The notes under the pieces were generated by a model that worked only from the letters and a program-made list of their open reading frames with translations, had not been told where the DNA came from and did not search any database. A stretch of DNA of 15,911 bases, taken from NCBI GenBank assembly GCA_964593045.1, contig CAZQJQ010000026.1:1-15911 (forward strand), given 5' to 3'. Source of the stretch: JAOAHC01 sp964593045 (lineage in GTDB: Bacteria; Bacillota; Clostridia; TANB77; CAG-465). Below, piece by piece: positions 1 to 6,407 of the stretch; positions within the stretch are counted from its first letter, which is position 1, and each line of letters starts with the position of its first letter. A program made the translations under genes and the position numbers.

Positions 1-32
1 ATAAGTAATATTTTAACACTTTTCCTTTTCAC
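1..32 (-). CDS. 5' end of an unidentified gene downstream of the VirB4-like ATPase (partial)
   Basis: Only eleven codons or so are in the window. A GTG codon at 32-30 opens a frame reading MKRKSVKILL, a basic start running into hydrophobic residues, which suits a signal peptide or membrane anchor. It follows the VirB4 stop by 19 bases. A GGGTGAT ribosome binding site sits just upstream, and the same 16-base context with a GTG start is used by spoVAD at the other end of the window, which supports this start. In frame upstream there is a stop and no other start codon. In related gene clusters this position often holds a VirB6-like membrane protein or a peptidoglycan hydrolase, but nothing here decides between them. 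Confidence 0.4.
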   Translation of the reverse strand, partial: MKRKSVKILL

Positions 33-51
33 ACCATCACCCTTTTCTTAA

Positions 52-2040
52 TTAATTCCTATCTTTTTTCATTTCTATAATCTTATTTAAGTTTGTTTCA
101 ACAAACTCAAATTCTCTTTGTGTTGGTTTTATAGCAATAACTGCTGATGAATAACCAATTTTTAAAAGTCCTTCTCCTCTTGTACATGTAAGTAAGAATT
201 TTGCCTCACCTTCACTTAATTTAAATACTTCTTTTAAATAGTCTATTTCAGATTTATCCTGTGCAAGTAATAATTTTGTATCAGCTGAAGTTAAAACAGC
301 TTGTACATTTTTGTTTTCATAGAAATCCTGAAACTTCTGTGAAACAACTGTAAGTGAAACATTTCTTTTTCTTGCACGCCTTGCCATAGTATTTAAAAAA
401 TCAACTGCTTCTGGATATGCAAGTAACATCCATGCCTCATCAACTAAAACTCTTTTACTTCTAGCCTTCGTTTTATCTTCACTATTTTTCTTAACATATT
501 TTTCCCATATCCAAGTAAGTAATATTTGTTGTGCAAGTGGTCTTGCAAATCTTTCTTCTAGTTGTGATATGTTTATGTTTATAAATAAAGAGCCTTCTTG
601 TAATTCGAATGTTGATTGTCCATCAAAATATGCCATTGGTCCATTATATTTTTTAACATATTGTTTCATTACTTTAGTTAAATAATCATAATGATATTTA
701 TATGTATCTGTAGTATCTTCTTTTGCTTTTTCAATCAATCTATCATACCAAGATCCTATTGTTGGCATGTCTTTTTTCTTTTTACCAATAGAACCATCAC
801 TGCTTAATCCTGATGCATTTTCTGAATATAATGATGCAGGATCACTTGTGATACCACACGCATTATATTCTTCATGAACAATTTCTGAGATAATTTGTTT
901 TGTTATCTCATTTACTTCATCAGACTTTGTGGCACCCCTTGCCATTGTAAGTAAAGCTTGTGTTACATCTTCTACCTTGTTCTCTACATTTAATACATAT
1001 TTATCTCTTCCTGTTATTTCATCTTTTTCTATTTCTGTCTCTATATCAAATATATTTATTACTGTATCTGATTTTGGATTAATATCAATATTAATTCCTC
1101 TTAATGCTTCAGCAACAACAACATACTCACCTTCTGCATCAAGTACCAAGTTTTCTACTCCCATAAGTATTGCAGATCTTGCCATTATGGTTTTTATTGT
1201 AACAGATTTACCAGCACCAGATTTACCAAATATAACCATGTTATAGTTAGTAAGTGTACTACTAAAATTATCAAATAATATTGGTAAACCTGTTTGTTTA
1301 TTTATTCCTATTGGAACACCAGTGTCATGTCCTGCATCAGCACTAACAAAAGGAAATACTGTTGCCATTGAACCTCTATCAAAAGTATGTTTTCTTGTTA
1401 TTTTGTTTGTATTTAATGGAAGATTTGATTTAAAACCTTCCTCTTGTAGAGCCCAGGCTGTTTTTAATCCCAAAAGAGTTTTAGATGCATCCATTGCTAG
1501 AAGCTCAGATAATTTATCTAATTCATCCTTTGAATATGCAAATAACGTACATATTATTGTAGCATCAAATAATTTGTTATATCCTGCTGCTATTTGATCT
1601 CTTAAATGTTCTGCTTCAGCTTGTTTAGCCGCTAACAAAGATTCTCTGTTTATATCTCCTCTATCATGAGCAACATATATTTCAGATTGCAACTCAACAA
1701 TTGTCTTATTAAGTTCATTTTGAGATGTTGTCTCTTGTATAGGAGTAATATATACAGAAGTATTTACATCACCAAACTCATATATTTCTGATAGAAAATA
1801 TGGAAATGTAGCTTGTCTTGGAATTGTTGTTAAATAAAAAGTTCTAGCAAATCTAGATATTTTAGAAAATATCTCAAGATAATCATAATGTGTTGCATCA
1901 ATACCTGAAGGAGCTAATAAGTCTTTTAATGTAGACTTGTTTTTTTCTAAGGAATTTTCTTTTATTTCAACTCCCCTTACTAGATCTTCTGTTTGCGGTT
2001 GCGGTTGTTGTGCATTTTTATTTCCTTTGTTTTTTTTCAT
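52..2040 (-). CDS. VirB4/TraC-family type IV secretion ATPase
   Basis: This is the motor ATPase of a type IV secretion or conjugation apparatus, acting at the cytoplasmic face of the membrane. The 662-residue protein is of ordinary size for Gram-positive VirB4 homologues. Residues 1-45 are polar, and about 45-210 form the VirB4-type N-terminal region. The Walker A motif GKSGAGKS is at 272-279. LVLDAEGEY follows at 298-306. A Walker B motif, VLVDEAW, is at 531-537, with D534 and E535 as the metal-binding and catalytic pair. The later VVSQKFQDF (565-573) and RGEGLLKIG (621-629) also fit the family. No membrane segment is evident. The start has GGAGGT nine bases upstream. It is the sixth gene of the minus-strand cluster, 19 bases after the TraC-like gene. 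Family assignment is firm; whether it moves DNA or protein cannot be told. Confidence 0.92.
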   Translation of the reverse strand: MKKNKGNKNAQQPQPQTEDLVRGVEIKENSLEKNKSTLKDLLAPSGIDATHYDYLEIFSKISRFARTFYLTTIPRQATFPYFLSEIYEFGDVNTSVYITPIQETTSQNELNKTIVELQSEIYVAHDRGDINRESLLAAKQAEAEHLRDQIAAGYNKLFDATIICTLFAYSKDELDKLSELLAMDASKTLLGLKTAWALQEEGFKSNLPLNTNKITRKHTFDRGSMATVFPFVSADAGHDTGVPIGINKQTGLPILFDNFSSTLTNYNMVIFGKSGAGKSVTIKTIMARSAILMGVENLVLDAEGEYVVVAEALRGINIDINPKSDTVINIFDIETEIEKDEITGRDKYVLNVENKVEDVTQALLTMARGATKSDEVNEITKQIISEIVHEEYNACGITSDPASLYSENASGLSSDGSIGKKKKDMPTIGSWYDRLIEKAKEDTTDTYKYHYDYLTKVMKQYVKKYNGPMAYFDGQSTFELQEGSLFININISQLEERFARPLAQQILLTWIWEKYVKKNSEDKTKARSKRVLVDEAWMLLAYPEAVDFLNTMARRARKRNVSLTVVSQKFQDFYENKNVQAVLTSADTKLLLAQDKSEIDYLKEVFKLSEGEAKFLLTCTRGEGLLKIGYSSAVIAIKPTQREFEFVETNLNKIIEMKKDRN

Positions 2041-2059
2041 AATATCAATACCTCCAATA

Positions 2060-3556
2060 TTATATTATTAAATCATCTTCTGATGAAGAATTGTTATCAT
2101 CCTCTTTTTTTTCATTATCTAGTTTATTTTGTTCTATATCGTTATTTATATCTTCAGCAGGTCCAAATCTATCATCGAGTCTACTATTACTAAAGTCATT
2201 ATCAACAGATTGAGTTACTTCTTTTGTATTACCAACTTGATTTTTTTCTTCTATCACTATATTAGATGTTGGCTCTTCAATTTTTTGAGCAACTTCATTA
2301 TTTGTTTTTTCAATCTTTTCCTCTGATATTATATTTTTTTCTTCATCTATTTTTTTATTATTTTCTGTATTAGTAGTTACCTTTTCCTCTTCTTTTTCTT
2401 TATTTTCTGAATTCTTATTTAAAATTTCTTTTTTTAATTTTCTATAATCATTAACTATCTTCTTTTGTGCATCTTTTTTTATATCTTCTGGTATATTTTC
2501 TTTTGCCACCATATCATATGCTTCTTTACTTATTTTCTCTTGAATTACAGTTTCTTGTTCTTTTTCAGATAAGTAATTTCCATCTTCTATTGCTTTTTTA
2601 AGTGCTTCCGCTGCCTTTATTTTTGCCTCGTTTTCTATTTGTTCTATTAACTTTTGATTTTTTCTTTCAAAAACATCTTCTGATGTAGAATATAACCTAT
2701 AGAATCCTGAGTTTATTGCCTCACTAACATTAAGTAATCCTTTATCATCTCTATTGTATCCGATATATAGCAAATCTGCTAATTCATTCGACTCTAAAAG
2801 TCTTCCTTCAACAGAACATGAAGCAAGAGCACTTATTATAGCTTGAGCTCTTGTAAACAGCTCATTATAGCATACTTCTTGTAACTCCGATTTTGAGAAA
2901 GTAGATGCTGAAGTAATCTCAGCAACATGATATGAAAATATTATATAGAAATTTCTTTGTAATAAATTTTTATTTAAGCTTAATCTCTCAACATATTTTA
3001 TTATATCATTAGCATATTCATAAACATTAAGTAAACTTGTTCTATCTTTTTCTATACCGCTTGATTCATCTTCATCAACACCAAAGCTATCTGCAGTTTT
3101 CATATACTCATCATTTACTTTTTCATACTCTTGCCTTATACCATCTACATTGACTTTATATTTTGCAATAACACCTTTTAAATCAATATTTTGTGCTTGT
3201 ACATATAATTGTATTGGAAATCTAAGTGTATTTAAAAATGTTATAAAACCTTCTTCAACAGACATTTGTTCTACTTCAGACATAAGTTCATAATTTATTC
3301 CTTTACACTTTATAGCCATTGTATATTTCTGACCATTATTTTGTACAATCATATTATCTATAAGTTTATCAAACTCCATAAAATTAAATACATCTTCTTT
3401 TTTTACGTTCTGACTACTATCCTCATTTTTTTTACTACTGCTATTGTTATTTTTATCATCACTTTTATTTCCTTGCTTTTTAGTTATAACAAAAAAAGTA
3501 ACTCCAAAAATTATTAACACTAAAAACAAAATTAACGGCACAATCATACTTCCCAT
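2060..3556 (-). CDS. Membrane-anchored TraC-like type IV secretion protein with long charged tail
   Basis: One membrane helix lies at residues 4-24. It is followed by a Lys/Asn/Ser-rich linker to about 52 and a folded region of about 55-290 that resembles the stand-alone TraC-like proteins encoded between prgI and virB4 in Gram-positive and Patescibacteria clusters. Conserved-looking parts are YTMAIKCKGINYELMS (78-93) and LNTLRFPIQLYVQAQNIDL (108-126). Residues 295-380 are rich in Glu, Lys and Ala and probably form a coiled coil. Residues 380-498 are Glu/Lys/Asn-rich and look disordered, ending in an acidic stretch. There is no Walker motif, so it is not itself an ATPase. The start overlaps the end of the PrgI-type gene by one base spacing, with AGGAGG inside that gene's last codons, so translation is probably coupled. 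Its role as a platform partner for VirB4 is inferred from context; family recognition is moderate. Confidence 0.6.
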   Translation of the reverse strand: MGSMIVPLILFLVLIIFGVTFFVITKKQGNKSDDKNNNSSSKKNEDSSQNVKKEDVFNFMEFDKLIDNMIVQNNGQKYTMAIKCKGINYELMSEVEQMSVEEGFITFLNTLRFPIQLYVQAQNIDLKGVIAKYKVNVDGIRQEYEKVNDEYMKTADSFGVDEDESSGIEKDRTSLLNVYEYANDIIKYVERLSLNKNLLQRNFYIIFSYHVAEITSASTFSKSELQEVCYNELFTRAQAIISALASCSVEGRLLESNELADLLYIGYNRDDKGLLNVSEAINSGFYRLYSTSEDVFERKNQKLIEQIENEAKIKAAEALKKAIEDGNYLSEKEQETVIQEKISKEAYDMVAKENIPEDIKKDAQKKIVNDYRKLKKEILNKNSENKEKEEEKVTTNTENNKKIDEEKNIISEEKIEKTNNEVAQKIEEPTSNIVIEEKNQVGNTKEVTQSVDNDFSNSRLDDRFGPAEDINNDIEQNKLDNEKKEDDNNSSSEDDLII

Positions 3557-3557
3557 T

Positions 3558-3908
3558 TTATTTTCCTCCTCTGTTCAAATTATACATATATATTTTTTTC
3601 TTATTTTTAAAAAATATAAACCTAAAAATAATATCACTTAAGTATTCTCCACCAGCTTTTCTAAATTTACCCATTATCGGAGCATCTGGTATTTTTAAAA
3701 TTCCAAATAAAAATCCCACTCCTCCAAATATAGCAGTAACTACTAAACCTACAAACATATTCATTCCTAATAATGAATCACCTATAAACCATATTCCTGC
3801 TCCAACTAGTCCAAATACTACTGTAGTCACAAGGGATTTTATTGTAAAAATATATAATATTCTTGATTCACCTTTAACACTACGTGGAACAAAATAACTA
3901 TTACCCAT
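3558..3908 (-). CDS. PrgI-family inner-membrane protein of the type IV secretion apparatus
   Basis: A 116-residue protein with two membrane helices, about 24-43 and 51-71, the typical PrgI/VirB3-like size and layout. The N-terminal YFVPRSVKGESRILYIFTIK (5-24) matches the family pattern of a short amphipathic lead with a VP motif before the first helix. After the second helix comes LKIPDAPIMGKFRKAGGEYL, again typical of the family. The C-terminus is basic. PrgI proteins sit in the membrane beside VirB4 and are thought to help anchor it, and here the gene lies directly before the TraC-like and VirB4 genes. The ribosome binding site cannot be seen because the assembly gap begins six bases upstream of the start codon. 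Confidence 0.78.
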   Translation of the reverse strand: MGNSYFVPRSVKGESRILYIFTIKSLVTTVVFGLVGAGIWFIGDSLLGMNMFVGLVVTAIFGGVGFLFGILKIPDAPIMGKFRKAGGEYLSDIIFRFIFFKNKKKIYMYNLNRGGK

Positions 3909-3914
3909 AATATA

Positions 3915-4014
3915 NNNNNNNNNNNNNNNNNNNNNNNNNNNNNNNNNNNNNNNNNNNNNNNNNNNNNNNNNNNNNNNNNNNNNNNNNNNNNNNNNNNNNN
4001 NNNNNNNNNNNNNN
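3915..4014. other. Assembly gap: 100 N
   Basis: Exactly 100 unknown bases, the conventional filler for a scaffold gap of unknown length. It removes the upstream region of the PrgI-type gene and the 3' end of the two-module pilin-like gene. Any reading frame drawn across it is artificial, and one or more genes could be missing here. Confidence 0.98.
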
Positions 4015-4867
4015 TTGAATTTACTATTTTAGCTAAATCTGTGTTTTGCCCTTTCTGATCTCCACAAGTTTTCCCTTCGTCTAAAGTTTCATATAAATTA
4101 CCAGTATCATCTAAACAATATATTGTTCCAGTATTATAATATATTATTACTCTACCTTTTTCATTGGATACATCTTTTATTTCATATCCATCTTTTTCTG
4201 CTTGTATATTTGTATTTGCGGCTTTCTTAGTTGCTTGATTTACAGCTGTAGAAACAAATGACAAAACATTAACTGAAGCAAATGCTAAAACAATACCAAG
4301 TATTAACTGTGGTGATTTACTTTTTAAGTCTGCTTTTCCTGACGCACTTGCAAATATATATCTAATACCTATATATATAACTCCTCCTATTGCAAGAAAA
4401 TTAGCTATATATATAAATATAGAATATATCCTATTTACAGCATTATTAATACTTGTATCAGAATTTGAAAATATAACTAAATTTCCATTAACATATAATA
4501 TATTCCATATTGATGTCCATCCGAAGAAAAATACACATGCAATAAGAAGAGTAACCATACTTTCTTTGACTTCAGCTTTACCCTCAAAACTACCAAATAT
4601 ATATTTTATACCTAGAAATATTGTAATTATTATTATAACTGCCGTACCTATTACATTAACCATATTACTAAATGTTGTAATTACTTCCTCTACCCCAGAT
4701 TTAATATCAGTTACATCGGTAGTTGATGCATTTTCAAACCAACTAGACGCTTGGCCCCAAAAATCATCAGCAGCATAAACATTATTTAACGATATCGCTA
4801 TATAAAATGTAAAAAATAAAATGTTAAAAATCGTTATTACTTTTTTATATATTTTTTTAGAATTCAT
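4015..4867 (-). CDS. Secreted membrane protein with two fused VirB2/pilin-like modules (3' end lost in gap)
   Basis: The 284 visible residues start with a signal peptide (about 1-32, ending NNVYA before ADD). Two copies of the pilin-like hairpin follow. Module 1 (about 66-125) contains GIKYIFGSFEGKAEVKESM at 86-104. Module 2 (about 152-212) contains GIRYIFASASGKADLKSKS at 167-185. The same core appears once in each neighbouring pilin gene. From about 213 a hydrophilic domain begins that includes two cysteines (251 and 268), and the sequence runs into the gap. The start is preceded by AAGGAGAGAG. It could be a minor pilin, or a channel protein built from pilin modules; the missing C-terminus may decide this. 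The frame that continues beyond the N run falls on the wrong frame of the PrgI-type gene and is not part of the protein. Confidence 0.7.
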
Positions 4868-4901
4868 AACTCTCTCCTTATTTAAACTATAATTTATTTG
4901 A

Positions 4902-4907
4902 ATTATA
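4902..4907 (-). promoter_or_regulatory. Possible extended -10 promoter for the two-module pilin-like gene
   Basis: On the minus strand TGATATAAT lies between the terminator after the second pilin gene and the start of the next gene, 34 bases before its ATG. No good -35 element is present at 16-18 bases. It rests only on the extended -10 and on the need for a promoter after the hairpin. Confidence 0.3.
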
Positions 4908-4917
4908 TCATTTGTAT

Positions 4918-4962
4918 AAAAAAATATCTATACTTTTTTTAAAAAAATATAGATATTTTTAT
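4918..4962 (-). terminator. AT-rich hairpin terminator after the second pilin gene
   Basis: A perfect 13-base inverted repeat, AAAAATATCTATA at 4920-4932 against TATAGATATTTTT at 4948-4960, with a 15-base loop, begins 33 bases past the stop codon. On the minus strand the stem runs into a T-rich tail. Its weak A-T pairing allows read-through to the rest of the cluster. Confidence 0.6.
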
Positions 4963-4995
4963 TTTTTAATATTTTTGTAACATTATTGTAACTTT

Positions 4996-5355
4996 TTACA
5001 TTACTTCACTTGTCGCTGTTACTATAAATGATACTATAGTAGAAGTTGCAAATACAAGTACACATCCTATAATTAATGTTAATAAATTTTTTTTGATTTC
5101 AGCTTTCATATCTGCAGATTTAAACATATATATTACTCCTGTTATTATAACACCTGCTATTGCTAGCATTTGAAATACAAGTAAAACCGAACCCCATACC
5201 GTATTAGCGAGAATTGTTATTCCTGTTGGAATAGAGGTTCTTTCCACTAGACTGTTATCAAACCCATTACCTAACTCTGCAAAAACGGGATTAGCACAAA
5301 AAAATATTAAAAGTATTATACATATAAAGGATTTATATATTATATTTTTTTTCAT
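4996..5355 (-). CDS. VirB2/TrbC-like pilin protein (Mbov_0395-type), second copy
   Basis: The protein is 119 residues with a signal peptide at 1-26 (ending NPVFA before EL), a short extracytoplasmic part, and two membrane helices, about 54-78 and 92-115. They are joined by a charged turn, YMFKSADMKAEIKKN (76-90), the hallmark of this pilin-like family. An ATG fifteen bases further upstream is in frame, but GGAGGAG lies between the two and five bases before ATG-AAA-AAA, so the downstream start at 5355 is chosen. It is a paralogue of the next gene upstream, 96 bases away. A strong AT-rich hairpin follows it. VirB2-like proteins form the pilus or the channel lining of type IV systems; which copy is the main subunit is not known. 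Confidence 0.78.
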   Translation of the reverse strand: MKKNIIYKSFICIILLIFFCANPVFAELGNGFDNSLVERTSIPTGITILANTVWGSVLLVFQMLAIAGVIITGVIYMFKSADMKAEIKKNLLTLIIGCVLVFATSTIVSFIVTATSEVM

Positions 5356-5405
5356 TTTCTCCTCCATCATATAGTGTAAACTATATCATAAATACAAATT
5401 TTATT

Positions 5406-5440
5406 AAAAAATGAGATATAAAAATCATATCCCATTTTTA
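5406..5440 (-). terminator. Hairpin terminator/attenuator between the two pilin genes
   Basis: Arms at 5411-5419 and 5427-5435 pair over nine bases with one G-T pair, and extend through the flanking A and T runs. The hairpin sits 10-50 bases after the stop of the first pilin gene and has T runs in the minus-strand direction. It probably limits transcription beyond the first pilin gene. Confidence 0.6.
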
Positions 5441-5451
5441 TAATTATTTTA

Positions 5452-5808
5452 TTATTGTCCAACTACTTCATTTGTTACATTAACTATAAATTGTAGTACT
5501 ATAGATGCTGCAAATACTAGTATTGCACCTATCACCAAACCAATCATACTTTTTTTAATTTCAGCTTTTTGATCAGCAGAAGCAAACATATATCTTATTC
5601 CTGCTATTACAACTGCTGCTATTGCTGCCATTTGAAGTATCAATAAAACTGTACCCCATATTTTATTAGCTGCTGAATCTACTTCTTCAATGCTATCCGT
5701 ATTATTTGGCACATTTGTACTTAGACCTAATACATAAGGCGATACAAGCATAATACATAAAATAAATATTGGTAATATTCTAAATAATATTTTTTTTGAC
5801 TTTTTCAT
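5452..5808 (-). CDS. VirB2/TrbC-like pilin protein (Mbov_0395-type), promoter-proximal copy
   Basis: The protein is 118 residues. A basic N-terminus and hydrophobic stretch (1-28) form the signal peptide. A polar segment rich in Asn, Asp and Glu follows to about 48, then two helices (about 51-73 and 87-111) flanking the turn GIRYMFASADQKAEIKKSM (70-88). The helices are rich in Ala, Ile and Val, as in VirB2/TrbC pilins. AGGAGG is nine bases before the start. It is first in the cluster, has its own sigma-A-like promoter at 5839-5866, and is followed at once by a hairpin terminator. That arrangement would give more of this protein than of later genes, so it is the best candidate for the major subunit. 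Confidence 0.8.
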   Translation of the reverse strand: MKKSKKILFRILPIFILCIMLVSPYVLGLSTNVPNNTDSIEEVDSAANKIWGTVLLILQMAAIAAVVIAGIRYMFASADQKAEIKKSMIGLVIGAILVFAASIVLQFIVNVTNEVVGQ

Positions 5809-5838
5809 AACTTTTTCCTCCTAAAACTATATATTTTT

Positions 5839-5866
5839 ATTATATCAAAATAATTTTAAAAATCAA
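5839..5866 (-). promoter_or_regulatory. Sigma-A-like promoter for the pilin/type IV cluster
   Basis: On the minus strand, -35 TTGATT (5866-5861), 16-base spacer, -10 TATAAT (5844-5839) with a TGA extension just before it. It lies 30 bases upstream of the first pilin start codon. No sporulation sigma-factor pattern was seen at this site. Confidence 0.6.
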
Positions 5867-5990
5867 TAGTTTTTTTGTTTTTTTTTATATATTTAACATT
5901 TATTAATTTTAATTTTTAAATAATATATAATATATGTTATTTTTTTAAAAAACAATATATGCCAAAATATTGTGTATTAAAGTGCTATAG

Positions 5991-6019
5991 TTGACATAAA
6001 CTCAAACATGTGCTATAAT
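5991..6019 (+). promoter_or_regulatory. Consensus sigma-A promoter with extended -10, driving the 72-residue membrane protein
   Basis: TTGACA at 5991-5996, a 17-base spacer, and TATAAT at 6014-6019 preceded by TGC, making an extended -10. Both hexamers are perfect. This is the best promoter in the window, and it gives a leader of about 45 bases ending in AAGGAGG. Confidence 0.85.
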
Positions 6020-6070
6020 TAAGTTATAATAAAAAAATTCCACGATTAATTAATTAAGGAGGAAAAAGTT

Positions 6071-6289
6071 ATGCGGAAAGTTCGTAACGGGTTAATCATT
6101 GCATTGATTGCAACTTTATTCATTATCTTGATGATATTGCTTAGTTGGCAATCAATCGTCAAGATTTCCCTCATTGCAATAACTGTTTATGCTATTGTTG
6201 CTTCGTTCATTGACTATGGTATTATTGCAGCAGTTGTAAATGGCGCTTTATTTTTATTGATTGTAATATTCTTCTTTTCGTTCTTCTAG
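6071..6289 (+). CDS. Small hydrophobic membrane protein, 72 residues, function unknown
   Basis: I do not recognise a family. The N-terminus is basic (MRKVRNG). The rest is almost wholly hydrophobic, with about three possible helices (8-26, 30-47, 50-72) broken by SWQS and DYG, and it ends in FFFSFF. AAGGAGG lies eight bases before the ATG. The gene is a complete single unit: consensus promoter, strong ribosome binding site and its own terminator within 340 bases. It contains about 33% G+C by hand count (73 of 219 bases), above its neighbours. It also uses Arg codons CGG and CGT, where nearby genes mostly use AGA and AGG. This points to a transferred cassette. A holin-like, toxin-like or immunity protein is possible, but nothing in the sequence selects one. 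Confidence 0.7.
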   Translation: MRKVRNGLIIALIATLFIILMILLSWQSIVKISLIAITVYAIVASFIDYGIIAAVVNGALFLLIVIFFFSFF

Positions 6290-6290
6290 C

Positions 6291-6328
6291 AAAAAGTGTC
6301 TAGGAAAATATTTCTAGACACTCTTTTT
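6291..6328 (+). terminator. Rho-independent terminator of the 72-residue membrane protein gene
   Basis: Perfect nine-base arms, AGTGTCTAG at 6295-6303 and CTAGACACT at 6314-6322, flanked by AAAA before and CTTTTT after, start two bases past the stop codon. Confidence 0.85.
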
Positions 6329-6374
6329 ATGTATACCTTATATATTCTTGTACTTTTTTGTCGATCAGTTTATA

Positions 6375-6403
6375 TTTACATATAACCTTTTCTGTTATAT
6401 AAT
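6375..6403 (+). promoter_or_regulatory. Sigma-A-like promoter immediately before the M23 peptidase gene
   Basis: TTTACA at 6375-6380, 17-base spacer, TATAAT at 6398-6403. Transcription would begin near 6410, at or just past the ATG at 6408, so the message would have almost no leader. Confidence 0.5.
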
Positions 6404-6407
6404 ATTT

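Noticed and set aside
929..1597. Plus-strand open frames of 105 and 91 codons inside the VirB4-like gene
   Set aside because: Antisense to a gene with intact Walker motifs; no ribosome binding site and no recognisable protein.
1993..3641. Several plus-strand open frames (65-83 codons) over the TraC-like gene
   Set aside because: They are complements of AT-rich Lys/Glu/Asn codons, giving Phe/Ile/Tyr-rich nonsense.
3839..4014. Continuation of the two-module pilin-like protein across the N run
   Set aside because: The frame after the gap is an out-of-frame reading of the PrgI-type gene; the gap size is unknown.
5809..6070. Riboswitch or small RNA in the longest intergenic region
   Set aside because: Only promoters and AT-rich sequence are seen; no stable conserved-looking fold.
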